DNA of 64,000 bases from Apilactobacillus ozensis DSM 23829 = JCM 17196 (GCF_001435995.1 NZ_AYYQ01000001.1:1-64000), one strand, 5' to 3'; positions 7,563 through 17,102 are shown, counted from the stretch's first letter. The notes: generated by a model from the sequence alone, not told the origin. Numbers and translations are program-made.

Positions 7563-7886
7563 CTAACTTCTAGCAATCTTATCGGCTTGTTCTTCAAGTC
7601 TTAATAATAATTCAATTGAGTTATTTTTAAAGTCCTCAACAAAAGATGCACCTTTTGATTTAAAAGAACATTGTTTAACGTGCCCAATTCCATACACATT
7701 GATGGTATCTCCATCTAATTCTCCAGTATCATAATGACCTTCTTCAGCACTTTCTAGATACATTTGAAATAAATCACTAACTGATTTAGAAATAATATCA
7801 TCAATATCGACTGGCTTACCTGATTTTGACAATTCATTAAATTTATAATTAACCTCATCCATATTTTCTGGAATTAATTCACTCAT
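7563..7886 (-). CDS. Conserved hypothetical small acidic protein
   Basis: A 107-residue soluble acidic protein, not one I recognise. It has two predicted helical regions (residues about 5-60 and 80-105) around a short beta-rich middle containing GDTINVYGIGHVKQC. The ATG at 7886 is preferred because GAGGTG precedes it by 7 nt; an in-frame GTG nine bases earlier is part of that site. It is transcribed toward the tRNA. No membrane segment or signal peptide is seen. Confidence 0.65.
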   Translation of the reverse strand: MSELIPENMDEVNYKFNELSKSGKPVDIDDIISKSVSDLFQMYLESAEEGHYDTGELDGDTINVYGIGHVKQCSFKSKGASFVEDFKNNSIELLLRLEEQADKIARS

Positions 7887-8006
7887 TAAAATCACCTCAA
7901 GGAATATTTTAACATTATTAAATCAATATAATAATTATTATATTTTTAAATATTTAATATAAAAACTATAATGTATATATAACTACAGATTAAGGGAGTT
8001 TATATT

Positions 8007-9848
8007 ATGAAGATAGCAATCATCGGTGCAGGTCCACGTGGCCTGGTAACTGCATATAATTTACTAAAAAATTTTAATAATAAAAATGAAAGCTTACAAA
8101 TCAATTTATTCGACAAATATGACGTTGGAGGTAGGGTTTGGAATGCAAACCAATCACCTTATTTGATTATGAATACCCCCGCTAGCGAAATCACACTTTT
8201 TAATTACGATGATAAAAATAAACAAACACTTTACGAATGGTGTAAAAACGAAAGTGAAGATTTTATATCGAAGCATGATTTTGAGTATCAGCAACAACTT
8301 ATTGCAGCTGCTACAAATTTACCAGAAAATGGTTATGCTGATCGAGCATTATTAGGTATTTATTGTAAATGGTTTTTCGAAGAATATATTTTAACTCAGC
8401 AAACTGCGGACAAAAAAATAAATTTAATTAATCATCAAACTGTAAGTAATATCAAAGTTAATAGTGATAAAAAATATAATGTCATTATTAATTTTAAAAA
8501 ATATTACGGTGACTTTGACAAAATTATTATTAGTTTGGGACAACAGGAAAACAAATTAAGTGAAAATGAAGCTTCTCTACAAAAATATGCTAAAGAAAAT
8601 GGACTAAATTATTTTCTACCTGGATACCCAGCTGAACAAGATTTATCAAAAATCAAAGCTAGTGAAAACGTAATAATCAGAGGATTGGGTCTTAGTTTTA
8701 ATGACTATGTTTCATTGTTAACCATTGGTCGTGGTGGTAAATTTGTTAAAGATGGCGAAAATCTAAAATATATTCCTTCTGGTAACGAACCTAGAATCAT
8801 TGCCGGCTCAAGACGTGGGGTTCCATATTTTCCTAAAGCAATTAGTCAAAAAAGATACGATGAAAAATTTGGCGGACATTTCCTAATTCCTGAAGTGATT
8901 AAAAAGCATTTAACCAATGACAAATTAAAATACGAAGAGTTAGTTAAACTACTAAAATTAGATATTGAATATCGCTACTACGCTTTACTAATCAAAAGTA
9001 AATACGCAAAAATTAATTTAGATAATTTTAAAAATGATTTCATTAAAAATAACGGAAAACTAAATTTTGCAGAGCAATACGGAATTGATACGGCGGATAT
9101 TTTTAATTGGGAAAAGGTTTTAAATCCAGTCGCCGGTGTAAAAATCACAACAACAGATAACTATCAAAAAGAAATTTTGAAATGGTTAAACTTTATTATA
9201 AAAGATGCAAAATTAGGCTCTAAAACTGGCCCGCTTACTTCAAGCATTGAAATGCTAAGAGATTTAAGAACCAACATTCGCTGGATTGTAGCTAACAATC
9301 TGCTATCCAATGATGATTATATTAATAAATTTCAAAAACAATTCATGTCAACAATTAGCTTTTTATCAATGGGAGCACCTGTAATTAGAAGCGAACAATT
9401 AGCTGCATTAATTAAAGCTAACATCGTAACCATATTAGGTCCTCAAATGATGCTTATCGGGGCAAATAAGACTTATAAGACTTGCTCAATGTTTTATAAA
9501 AAAGAAATTTTTAGTGCAAAGAATTTAATTGAAGCTCGGATTCCTAAAGCTTCTTTGAAAAATACTGACAATGTACTACTTAAAAATTTATCAGACGATA
9601 AACTTGTGCATTTAGACGAGCTTAAAATAAACAATAATCAGACAAGTACAACTGATTCTATTGATATTGATGTAAACAGCAACAATATTATAGCTAACAA
9701 TGGAAAAATAAATAAAGACATTTATGCTTGGGGACTTAGTACTGCTGGGAAATACTTTATTCCATCAGCATTTCCCACCCCATCTAAAAATGATGAAAAC
9801 ATTTTAATTGCTCAAAAAATAAGTAATCATATTGCTAATAAATTATAA
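8007..9848 (+). CDS. FAD/NAD(P)-binding oxidoreductase-like protein
   Basis: A 613-residue protein opening with a Rossmann dinucleotide-binding motif, IGAGPRG at residues 6-12, then an acidic residue at the end of beta-2 (LFDKYDVGG). This matches the FAD-NAD(P)-binding family PF13454, whose members are often of unknown function. A second glycine-containing segment (IIRGLGLSFND) lies near residue 222. The C-terminal part ends in a typical FAD-domain sequence with WGLSTAGKYFIPS. It is a single gene with its own terminator. The substrate is unknown. Confidence 0.75.
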   Translation: MKIAIIGAGPRGLVTAYNLLKNFNNKNESLQINLFDKYDVGGRVWNANQSPYLIMNTPASEITLFNYDDKNKQTLYEWCKNESEDFISKHDFEYQQQLIAAATNLPENGYADRALLGIYCKWFFEEYILTQQTADKKINLINHQTVSNIKVNSDKKYNVIINFKKYYGDFDKIIISLGQQENKLSENEASLQKYAKENGLNYFLPGYPAEQDLSKIKASENVIIRGLGLSFNDYVSLLTIGRGGKFVKDGENLKYIPSGNEPRIIAGSRRGVPYFPKAISQKRYDEKFGGHFLIPEVIKKHLTNDKLKYEELVKLLKLDIEYRYYALLIKSKYAKINLDNFKNDFIKNNGKLNFAEQYGIDTADIFNWEKVLNPVAGVKITTTDNYQKEILKWLNFIIKDAKLGSKTGPLTSSIEMLRDLRTNIRWIVANNLLSNDDYINKFQKQFMSTISFLSMGAPVIRSEQLAALIKANIVTILGPQMMLIGANKTYKTCSMFYKKEIFSAKNLIEARIPKASLKNTDNVLLKNLSDDKLVHLDELKINNNQTSTTDSIDIDVNSNNIIANNGKINKDIYAWGLSTAGKYFIPSAFPTPSKNDENILIAQKISNHIANKL

Positions 9849-9886
9849 AAATAAAGGAATCTCAACACATGAGATTCCTTTATTCG
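9849..9886. terminator. Bidirectional terminator between convergent genes
   Basis: A 15-bp stem formed by AATAAAGGAATCTCA and its complement closes a 5-nt loop; A and T runs lie on either side. Confidence 0.85.
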
Positions 9887-10518
9887 TTTTCATTATATAT
9901 ATAAGAACTATCAGGTACCCTAATTACAGTGTATTTATCGTATAATTTACCCGCCTTAAAACCAATTCCATTAATTAAATTATCTTTATACCAACTTTGC
10001 ATAGTTAAAACCCATGCTTTTTGAGTCTTGGAATCTAAATCTTGAATAACTAAACTTTTGTTCAAATCACGGTTTTTATACCTACTACTTATTTTGTATA
10101 AGTTTCTATAATTATTAAAATTATTATCAAGCACTAACGCCTGATTACTATTAACTACGTTCTTTTTACCGTCAGATAAATAATAATAATTATTTAAATG
10201 ACTGATTTCGTTTTGTGAATTGACTTTAATGTAATAAGATTTAAAACCATTAGTATCTAAAACTAACGGATAGTAAGCTTTAGTATTAACTACAGATTTT
10301 AAAACTAGTTTGTTGCCGAAAGCAAAGTGAAACATAACTAAAAAAATACACATATTAATTAAAATGTGCACGAAGTTTTTAGAACATTTTACGAACAATG
10401 GATGATTATTGCTTTTATTATCTTTAATTTGAAGAAAAAGGTAGAATAGTACAATTAGTAAATCGAATAGTAAACATAACCAAAAAATCAAGCCAACAAA
10501 ATTCCAGGCTGATTTCAT
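9880..10518 (-). CDS. Membrane protein of unknown function
   Basis: A 212-residue hypothetical protein with two N-terminal hydrophobic segments (about residues 6-30 and 47-68) and a C-terminal soluble domain of some 140 residues rich in Tyr, Asn and Lys. The topology suggests a cytoplasmic N-terminus and an extracellular C-terminal domain. AAAGGAG precedes the ATG. I do not recognise a family; the GFKAGKLYDKYTVIRVPDSS segment near the end is the most distinctive part. Confidence 0.6.
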   Translation of the reverse strand: MKSAWNFVGLIFWLCLLFDLLIVLFYLFLQIKDNKSNNHPLFVKCSKNFVHILINMCIFLVMFHFAFGNKLVLKSVVNTKAYYPLVLDTNGFKSYYIKVNSQNEISHLNNYYYLSDGKKNVVNSNQALVLDNNFNNYRNLYKISSRYKNRDLNKSLVIQDLDSKTQKAWVLTMQSWYKDNLINGIGFKAGKLYDKYTVIRVPDSSYIYNENE

Positions 10519-10638
10519 ACAAAAAACTCCTTTAAAATATAATTAAGTTTTTTAAACATATTTGACATTTTACACTAAATGCGTAAAAACTCAAAATTAT
10601 ATTTTATGGCTTATATAATACATTCGTTAATATACAAT

Positions 10639-10666
10639 AAAAAGAGCACCTAACAGTGCTCTTTTT
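10639..10666. terminator. Terminator of the D,D-carboxypeptidase gene
   Basis: AAAAAGAGCAC and GTGCTCTTTTT form an 11-bp stem with a 6-nt loop immediately after the minus-strand stop codon. Confidence 0.85.
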
Positions 10667-11693
10667 ATCTAAATAATTCAGAAGTTGCATATATATGTTT
10701 CATAAGCGATTTAGTTTCAGAAAATTCGTCATTATCATTTAAAACTACAGTTACAAGACGATCTTTACCTGGTTGTTGACCAGTAGCTACAAAACATAAC
10801 CCTGCATCAGGGGTGTAACCAGTTTTTAGACCATCAACATACAAACTCTTTTTATAATAAGTTTTTCCAGGTAGCATTCTGTTAACGTTTCTTACAGTTT
10901 GCCCAGCTACATTAGCCTTAACTTTACTAGAATCGTCAACAATTCTTGGATATTCTTTAAGTACGTGACTAGCAATGATTGCTACTGATCTAGCGGATAC
11001 CATATTACCATCGCGATACTTACCTTTTACCCAGTATCCATAGGAGCTTAAATCATGATTTTCCAAACCCGATGAGGAGACAAAGGTTGCATTCAAGTTC
11101 CAGGCTTTAGCTTGACTATTCATCATATTAATAAAGGCCTTGTTACTACCTGCCACCCATTCACCTAAAGCAATTGTTGCATTATTAGAAGATTGAATTA
11201 AAGCAGCTTGATATAACTGCTTAACTGTGTAGTTATGTCCTTTTACAAATTTAAAACCACCTACAGCAGGATTTTGGCCCATTCTTCTTAAACTTGCACT
11301 AGAAGTGTTAACTACTTGATTCCAGCCGTTATCAGTATTTTGGGCTTTTTGAATTACTAAATAAAGTGTCATAAGCTTTGCCACAGATGCAATGCGCATG
11401 TTTTTGCTACCATTTTTATCATATACAAAAGTGTTTTTATCAACATCTAAAGCTACTGAAGCTTTAGCTTTTTTAGTGCCTTTAAATGTGTCATTATCTC
11501 TAATTAAATTATCGACATAGTTTTCGTCACTATTCAAGTAATAATTAGGTTTAAAAGACTTAGAAGATGGTATTTTAGTCTTAGAAACCGCGTTTTTAAC
11601 TGAAGAAGCACTTGTTGATTCATATTGTGTATACGTTATAATTCCAACAGCTGCGACCAAAGTTAAAATTAAATACTTAATATATTTTTTCAT
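10665..11693 (-). CDS. dacA: D-alanyl-D-alanine carboxypeptidase (PBP5/DacA type)
   Basis: A serine peptidase of family S11 that trims the terminal D-Ala from peptidoglycan stem peptides outside the membrane. The three active-site motifs are all present: SVAK at about residue 103, SSN at about 168 and KTG at about 290. An N-terminal hydrophobic signal segment covers residues 5-20, followed by a Ser/Lys-rich stretch. The family's usual C-terminal beta domain and amphipathic anchor are missing, since the protein ends soon after the transpeptidase fold. I prefer ATG 11693, 8 nt after AAGGA. It is monocistronic. Confidence 0.88.
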   Translation of the reverse strand: MKKYIKYLILTLVAAVGIITYTQYESTSASSVKNAVSKTKIPSSKSFKPNYYLNSDENYVDNLIRDNDTFKGTKKAKASVALDVDKNTFVYDKNGSKNMRIASVAKLMTLYLVIQKAQNTDNGWNQVVNTSSASLRRMGQNPAVGGFKFVKGHNYTVKQLYQAALIQSSNNATIALGEWVAGSNKAFINMMNSQAKAWNLNATFVSSSGLENHDLSSYGYWVKGKYRDGNMVSARSVAIIASHVLKEYPRIVDDSSKVKANVAGQTVRNVNRMLPGKTYYKKSLYVDGLKTGYTPDAGLCFVATGQQPGKDRLVTVVLNDNDEFSETKSLMKHIYATSELFR

Positions 11694-11783
11694 GGAGTAC
11701 ATCCTTTTTGTAAATTAATGTTTTTACTAAATATAAACTAACATCTATTAAAGGCATCGACAATAGAATTAGCCAAACTGTAA

Positions 11784-11829
11784 CAACAAAGTAATCTTTG
11801 TTGCTTTTATTTAATATCTGTCTTATAAT
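11784..11829 (+). promoter_or_regulatory. Promoter of the thiamine operon with a 20-bp palindrome
   Basis: TTGCTT (11801-11806) and TATAAT (11824-11829) are 17 bp apart. A perfect inverted repeat, CAACAAAG-TAAT-CTTTGTTG (11784-11803), overlaps the -35 box. It could be a repressor operator acting in addition to the riboswitch; the palindrome also resembles a weak terminator followed by CTTTTATTT. Confidence 0.5.
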
Positions 11830-11855
11830 CCAAATATATTAAAATATTTATTTAC

Positions 11856-11935
11856 ATTGTTTGGGGTGCCTTTTAGGCTGAGATAATACCCATGGAACCT
11901 GATCAAGCTAATACTTGCGAAGGAAAACATTAGTC
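11856..11935 (+). ncRNA. TPP riboswitch (thi box)
   Basis: The conserved TPP aptamer elements are in order: GGGGTGCC, GGCTGAGATAATACCC, ACCTGATC and the 3' TGCGAAGGAAA core. It lies upstream of the ykoEDC genes and is followed by a strong terminator at 11971-12006, so thiamine pyrophosphate should switch transcription off. Confidence 0.95.
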
Positions 11936-11970
11936 TTTTATTTTTGCGTACAATTTTAAGCTAAAAATTC

Positions 11971-12006
11971 AAGGGCCCTCAAACTTTGTATTTGGGGACC
12001 CTTTTA
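11971..12006 (+). terminator. Riboswitch expression-platform terminator
   Basis: AAGGG...CCTCAAA pairs with TTTGGGG...CCCTT, a 12-13 bp stem with one internal mismatch, followed by TTTT. It is the OFF state of the TPP riboswitch. Confidence 0.85.
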
Positions 12007-12035
12007 ATATACAAAAAATTATTAGGAGAATTGAT

Positions 12036-12590
12036 ATGCTTAAAAATTTAAACTTAAGAAACATTATTTTAATGACACTAATTTCAATTATCTGCGGAAC
12101 TATCTTTTGGGTTGCTGGATTTTTATACAATGTAGTTACAGTCGCACTAACCCCATTAGGTTTAGCACCCCTATCCAATGATTTACTAATTGGTTTATGG
12201 ACGATGGCTGGCCCCTTATCAGGATACATAATTAGAAAAGCTGGTTCATCATTGATTGCAGAATTGTTAGGATCTTTTGTGGAAATGTTTTGGGGTGGCC
12301 AATGGGGAGCTTCAACTATTATTTCCGGAATTGAGCAAGGTATCGCTTCTGAATTAGGTTTTACTATTTTAGGCTATAAAATATATGGATGGGTAAGTAT
12401 TATATCAACAACCATTACAACTACCGTTATCACATTTCTTTGGGACTGGTTTAGAAATGGATATAGTGCTTATAGTTACCAAATGTTAATGTTACTTTTT
12501 GTAACTAGATTAATTTCCGTATTTGTATTCAATGGAATTTTAACTAAATTAATCGCTAACTTATTGGAGAAAAGTACTATTTTAAAGTAG
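12036..12590 (+). CDS. ykoE: Thiamine/HMP importer substrate-specific component YkoE
   Basis: A 184-residue membrane protein with about six hydrophobic segments, matching YkoE, the substrate-binding component of an energy-coupling (ECF-like) importer for hydroxymethylpyrimidine or thiamine. It is the first gene after the TPP riboswitch, which supports the substrate class. AGGAG precedes the ATG by about 7 nt. It works with the double ATPase YkoD and the transmembrane YkoC encoded next. Confidence 0.9.
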   Translation: MLKNLNLRNIILMTLISIICGTIFWVAGFLYNVVTVALTPLGLAPLSNDLLIGLWTMAGPLSGYIIRKAGSSLIAELLGSFVEMFWGGQWGASTIISGIEQGIASELGFTILGYKIYGWVSIISTTITTTVITFLWDWFRNGYSAYSYQMLMLLFVTRLISVFVFNGILTKLIANLLEKSTILK

Positions 12591-12606
12591 GAGTGTACTA
12601 AATCAA

Positions 12607-14001
12607 ATGCTAGAAATTAAAGACTTTAGTTATCGGGTTAATGAAAACTACATTTTAAAAAATGTAAATATGAAATTTACTGAAAAAACTATTTCAGTTA
12701 TTCAAGGACCCTCTGGATGTGGTAAAAGTACTTTACTTAAAAGTATTGCCAAACTATATCCAAAATATAGCAATGGAAAATGCAATGGGACAATAACACT
12801 AAATCACGAACCGCTAAAGAAAACTGGTACAGATGCATTTTGTAAACAAATCAGCATAATGTTTCAGAATCCAAATTACCAGTTTGCAATGGAAACAGTT
12901 CAAGACGAGCTAATTTTTACGCTAGAAAATATTAACACTAACCCTAAATTAATTGAAAAAAAGGCCAGACAAGCCCTTGGATTTTGTGAAATTGCACATT
13001 TAGCTAACCGTAAAATTGCTACTTTATCTGGTGGTGAAAAACAAAAAGTATCATTAGCCATTATATATGCAATCGATAGTCCTGTAATTCTATTAGATGA
13101 ACCTTTTGTAAACGTTGACCAGTCTTCAGTAAATTTAATTATTGATAAATTAAACGTCTTAAAAAGAGAACATCACAAAACGATTATTATTGTTGATCAT
13201 AATACTTACATATACTATGGTACGGCTGATTTTTATTATAAATTTGATGAAAATAAGCTTAATTTTAAGCCGTTCAATGCTGTTAAACCAAACAATCTAA
13301 GCAAATTAATTAGTTTAAATACAAATCGTCGACCATTCGATAATATAATAACTTTGCAAAATTTTGAGGTAGCTAACGAAAATAAAGAATTATTGTCTAT
13401 AAATAACTTTAGTTTTAAAAATGGAATTACATTATTAACAGGAGACAACGGAACTGGAAAATCCTCGCTTTTTAAAGCGATTACTAAAAGTAAAAAGTAT
13501 CGCGGAAATATTTCGTTAGCAAAAATGCCAATTCGTAAAATGAGTAAACAAAAATTATACAAAAAAGTTGGCTTAATTTTTCAAAACGCGGACACCCAAT
13601 TCATGACCATGACGGTGCAGGAAGAAATTAATCTATCTTACAAAAAAGTTAAGAACGGTTTTTATAATTTTAGTCAAATTCAAGATGCTATTAAATTACT
13701 AAATTTGGATGCCTTATTGAATCGAGTAATATACACGTTAAGTGAAGGGCAAAAGAAGAAAGTACAAATTTTAAGTATGTTAATTATGTCTAATCCAATT
13801 TTGTTACTTGATGAACCATTCAATGGATTAGATAATCATTCACTCCATCAAATCTTAAAACTTTTAAAAAATGCCAAGGAGAAATTTAATCAGAGCATGA
13901 TTATCATCAGTCATCGTTTTGATGATGTTGGCCAAATAATTGACCACCATGTTAACTTGTCAAACCATAAACTAGTGAACTTAGGAAGTGAGCATAATTA
14001 A
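12607..14001 (+). CDS. ykoD: Thiamine/HMP importer double ATPase YkoD
   Basis: A 464-residue protein with two fused ABC ATPase halves. The first has Walker A GPSGCGKST near residue 36, signature LSGGEKQ near 141 and Walker B ILLDEPF near 162. The second has GDNGTGKSS near 281, a degenerate signature LSEGQKKK near 380 and LLLDEPFNGLD near 400. Fused halves of this kind energise ECF-type importers. The ATG is about 13 nt from GGAG, which is long. The 3' end overlaps ykoC by 14 nt. Confidence 0.9.
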   Translation: MLEIKDFSYRVNENYILKNVNMKFTEKTISVIQGPSGCGKSTLLKSIAKLYPKYSNGKCNGTITLNHEPLKKTGTDAFCKQISIMFQNPNYQFAMETVQDELIFTLENINTNPKLIEKKARQALGFCEIAHLANRKIATLSGGEKQKVSLAIIYAIDSPVILLDEPFVNVDQSSVNLIIDKLNVLKREHHKTIIIVDHNTYIYYGTADFYYKFDENKLNFKPFNAVKPNNLSKLISLNTNRRPFDNIITLQNFEVANENKELLSINNFSFKNGITLLTGDNGTGKSSLFKAITKSKKYRGNISLAKMPIRKMSKQKLYKKVGLIFQNADTQFMTMTVQEEINLSYKKVKNGFYNFSQIQDAIKLLNLDALLNRVIYTLSEGQKKKVQILSMLIMSNPILLLDEPFNGLDNHSLHQILKLLKNAKEKFNQSMIIISHRFDDVGQIIDHHVNLSNHKLVNLGSEHN

Positions 14002-14638
14002 TCCATCTATAAAACTAATCACTATCTTATTAATTGCTTTAGAAATATCCTTTACGCAAAACATCATAACTAATCTAGTGCTTATCTGTTGCAGCATACT
14101 GTATTTAATCTTTCATAAAGCAATAACTAAAGGCACCCTGCTTGTTTTTACACTAGCAATCATCCCATCAATAGGGATAGTATTTTCTCAAAACATGTAC
14201 GGTAACTCTTTTATGGGCACAATATTAGTTACTCGTCTGTATGCATACATCGCTTTAGGAATGACCATTACTAAAACAACTACAATAAAAGAATTATGCA
14301 TGTCATTTGAACAAAATCTTCATATGCCTACAAAATTTGTATATGGATTTATGGGTGGCTTTAACTTAATAAGTTATATAAAACAAGATATTTTAGACAT
14401 TAAACAAGCAGCATATTTTAGAAACATGAGTTTACATTTTTGGTCGCCATCGTTGTATTTCAAAGCAATTGTATCAGCTATTCATTATTCGGAACTTTTA
14501 GCTGAAGGGATGGAATCACATGGCTTTTCAGAAAATTCTCAAAGAACCCATTACCAAAAAATGGAAATTAAAAGAAGCGATTATGTATTTTCATTAGCGT
14601 TATTGATAGCCGTACAAATATTTCTTTTTTACTTTTAA
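13988..14638 (+). CDS. ykoC: Thiamine/HMP importer transmembrane component YkoC
   Basis: A 216-residue EcfT/CbiQ-type membrane protein with four or five hydrophobic segments and a cytoplasmic region containing AAYFRNMSL and a later EGMESHGF, the coupling motifs that contact the two ATPase halves. GTG 13988 is the first possible start; the AGGA before it leaves almost no spacer, so initiation may occur slightly downstream or by coupling to ykoD. It completes the YkoEDC importer. Confidence 0.85.
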   Translation: MSIINPSIKLITILLIALEISFTQNIITNLVLICCSILYLIFHKAITKGTLLVFTLAIIPSIGIVFSQNMYGNSFMGTILVTRLYAYIALGMTITKTTTIKELCMSFEQNLHMPTKFVYGFMGGFNLISYIKQDILDIKQAAYFRNMSLHFWSPSLYFKAIVSAIHYSELLAEGMESHGFSENSQRTHYQKMEIKRSDYVFSLALLIAVQIFLFYF

Positions 14639-14732
14639 AACATCTTACAAACATAAATTTATCAACATCTTATAATTATGTTTATAATGTAGTTGGGTCG
14701 TAATGTTTTTTATAATAATTTGGAGGCTTTAT

Positions 14733-14927
14733 ATGAATCGTAAATTAAGTAATGTTTCAGAAAAAATTGTTGATTATCAAAAGAATAATGACCTTACCGA
14801 TACTCAATTAGCATTCAAGTTACATTTTAGTGTCGAAGAGTTACACAATATTAAATCTATGGAACGAAGACCCACGAGAGATGAACTTAGAGTTATAAAA
14901 GTAGGATGTAATGAAAAAGCCTGGTAA
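14733..14927 (+). CDS. Small helix-rich protein, possible HTH
   Basis: A 64-residue protein. The segment LTDTQLAFKLHFSVEELHNIKSM looks like a helix-turn-helix of the phage-repressor type, and short proteins like this are found in lactobacilli without a known role (the LBP_cg2779-type family is a possible match, from memory). ATG 14733 follows GGAGG by 7 nt; the frame is open 30 nt further upstream but lacks a ribosome binding site. Its stop codon lies inside the terminator stem. Confidence 0.65.
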   Translation: MNRKLSNVSEKIVDYQKNNDLTDTQLAFKLHFSVEELHNIKSMERRPTRDELRVIKVGCNEKAW

Positions 14928-14949
14928 CAATTAGTTACTAGGCTTTTTA
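14914..14949. terminator. Bidirectional terminator
   Basis: AAAAAGCCTGGTAAC and GTTACTAGGCTTTTT form a long stem with one mismatch, between the convergent small gene and the repeat protein. Confidence 0.85.
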
Positions 14950-16110
14950 TATTTCTCCACGCAATGATAATATTTCTCGAACTAAATAAGCATCAACATA
15001 CCCAAATGATATTTCCATTACATCATTTAAGGCAATTTTTTTGTTCAAAATTAAGAAAGTTTTGGTTTCATCTAACTGATTGATATACACATTATCGTCA
15101 TCAGTCTTAACTGGATATCCCATGAAGTCATTACCATTATTCAACTGCAATCGAATTAAATATCTCAATTTTTGAGATTGATTAATAATATCTGAAAATA
15201 AATTATCTTGTGAATCAAATTCTCGTTCATAATTTAAAACTGGTTGTGACTCCATATGATAATACTTATTCATGTCAATAAATTGCTGAATTAAAAATAA
15301 GTAATCAGATTGAACGATTAAATTGTGTACTGCTAAATTTTTCATCAGTACATATCCACCAAATTGTCCAGCCATATCAACCACTTTAATTACTAGTTGG
15401 CTATCAGATAAAGAAATAATTTGTCCAACATAAAAATATCTTTTATTATATCTAGACCTAATTTCAACCAATTGCTGATTCTTATATGCTTGTTTTAATC
15501 CATCAACAATTTCAGCTTGTTCACGTTTTATAATTGTTGGCAAACTATCTTTTTTAAAAACATCTAAACAACGACTTAAAATAGTTAATTCTCGACCTTG
15601 AAACTCAACTAATTTGATGTTGGTAAAATTAATTGTTGTTTCTTTTTTATTACTGAAGTGAAACTTATCAACATTTTTTATTTTAAAATTAGTATCACTA
15701 ACATCAGTGACTAGCCCCTCAATAAAACGATTAGAAATTAAATCTTGGACTAAAATAACCTGTTTATCAAGCATTGATTGAATGATAATTTGCTCAAATA
15801 AGTTAATGTTCGTAGCAAAGGATAACGAATTAGGATAAAAATCAATAAAATCGTCATCCGCAGCGATTGACATTCTTAATTTAATATCACTTAAATCATC
15901 GCTATCAAATTCAACTTCAGAAATTACTGAGTTTTTTAGACACACCATGCCATCAGCTAATCCTAAGCTATCGTAGGTACTTAACAATGTTTCATCATCA
16001 TTGATTCGATTTACGTACCCTGTATAAAATACATCCTCGTCTTCTTGATAAACATTAATCAATTTTCGATCATTGAATGCATCCTGTAAATCACTATAAA
16101 TAGTGTTCAT
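14947..16110 (-). CDS. Unknown protein with four Sm-like repeats
   Basis: A 387-residue soluble acidic protein without membrane segments. I see four related units of roughly 75-90 residues. Each has a helix, a basic-hydrophobic strand, a central G-hydrophobic motif (FYTGYVNRI about 28, FIEGLVTDV about 140, FYVGQIISL about 225, FMGYPVKT about 330), then a strand with KN..I or similar, ending at an acidic VEFxS-like strand. This spacing is like the small beta-barrel (Sm/LSm) fold. No catalytic motif is seen. It lies 17 nt downstream of ansA and is probably co-transcribed with it. Confidence 0.65.
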   Translation of the reverse strand: MNTIYSDLQDAFNDRKLINVYQEDEDVFYTGYVNRINDDETLLSTYDSLGLADGMVCLKNSVISEVEFDSDDLSDIKLRMSIAADDDFIDFYPNSLSFATNINLFEQIIIQSMLDKQVILVQDLISNRFIEGLVTDVSDTNFKIKNVDKFHFSNKKETTINFTNIKLVEFQGRELTILSRCLDVFKKDSLPTIIKREQAEIVDGLKQAYKNQQLVEIRSRYNKRYFYVGQIISLSDSQLVIKVVDMAGQFGGYVLMKNLAVHNLIVQSDYLFLIQQFIDMNKYYHMESQPVLNYEREFDSQDNLFSDIINQSQKLRYLIRLQLNNGNDFMGYPVKTDDDNVYINQLDETKTFLILNKKIALNDVMEISFGYVDAYLVREILSLRGEI

Positions 16111-16127
16111 AAAATCCTCACTTTATA

Positions 16128-17102
16128 TTATGATATTGCATTCGCCATAAATTTGTTCAAATCAGCTCTGGATTTACCAGCACTAACTCCAACAATTAAT
16201 TTAATTCTGGCTTTTTGACCATTTAGGCCACGGCAAATTTCAATACCCATTTTTTCTAGTTCAATTCCGCCACCTTGATAGTCATAAATATCTTGTGCAA
16301 ATCCATTAATACAACGTGAAACTAGATAAATTGGAATATTGGCGTTAAGTAGACGCTGTACTGAAGGTAACGTAGCGGGTGGTAAATTACCAGCACCTAA
16401 TCCTTCCACGATAATTCCCCTAGTATCTGATTTATTTAGTGCATCGAAAATGGTTCCATCCATCCCCGCAAATGCCTTTACCAGATATACACCATCCACG
16501 GTATGATCTATTGAGCATACTTCACTTTGAATTAGTTCTTGATAAAAAGCTGGTTGATGCTTACTGACAATTCCAATGGGCCCAAAAGTTGGTGTCCTAA
16601 AGGTATCAACGTTAGTAGTATGAGTTTTAGTTACATATCTAGCTGTATGAATTTCATCATTCATTACAACTAAAACCCCTTTATCAGCCGCATCATCACA
16701 AGCTGCAACTGCTAAAGCATTCATAAAATTATATAGTCCATCTGAACCAATTTCATTTGAAGAACGCATTGCACCAGTTACTACCACTGGTATTTTGTTG
16801 GGTAATGTTAAATCTAAAAAGTACGCTGTTTCTTCTAAAGTATCAGTTCCATGCGTAATAACTACCCCATCAATGTTCTCGTTATATGCTTTTCTAATTC
16901 GTTGACTTATTTGTAACATAATTTCAGGAGTTACGTGTGGTGATGGTAAGTTAAATAAATCATCGTTGATTACATTAATGTCTTGGCCTAAATTAATGGT
17001 TTGTTTAGCAATAGGATTTTCATCATTTTGGATAACTTCACCATTTTCATTTTGTGACATGGAAATGGTTCCTCCAGTATGAATCGCTAAAATATTTTTC
17101 AA
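16128..17102 (-). CDS. ansA: L-asparaginase, type I
   Basis: A cytoplasmic enzyme hydrolysing L-asparagine to aspartate and ammonia. The two catalytic threonine motifs are clear: HTGGTISM near residue 8 and ITHGTDTLEETAYFLDL near 86. Length, about 324 residues, is normal. TTG 17102 is preferred as start because GAGGGGG ends 9 nt before it; a more upstream TTG would place that site inside the gene. Aspartate made here could feed the aspartate-to-lysine pathway encoded at 26.8-38.5 kb. Confidence 0.92.
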   Translation of the reverse strand: MKNILAIHTGGTISMSQNENGEVIQNDENPIAKQTINLGQDINVINDDLFNLPSPHVTPEIMLQISQRIRKAYNENIDGVVITHGTDTLEETAYFLDLTLPNKIPVVVTGAMRSSNEIGSDGLYNFMNALAVAACDDAADKGVLVVMNDEIHTARYVTKTHTTNVDTFRTPTFGPIGIVSKHQPAFYQELIQSEVCSIDHTVDGVYLVKAFAGMDGTIFDALNKSDTRGIIVEGLGAGNLPPATLPSVQRLLNANIPIYLVSRCINGFAQDIYDYQGGGIELEKMGIEICRGLNGQKARIKLIVGVSAGKSRADLNKFMANAIS

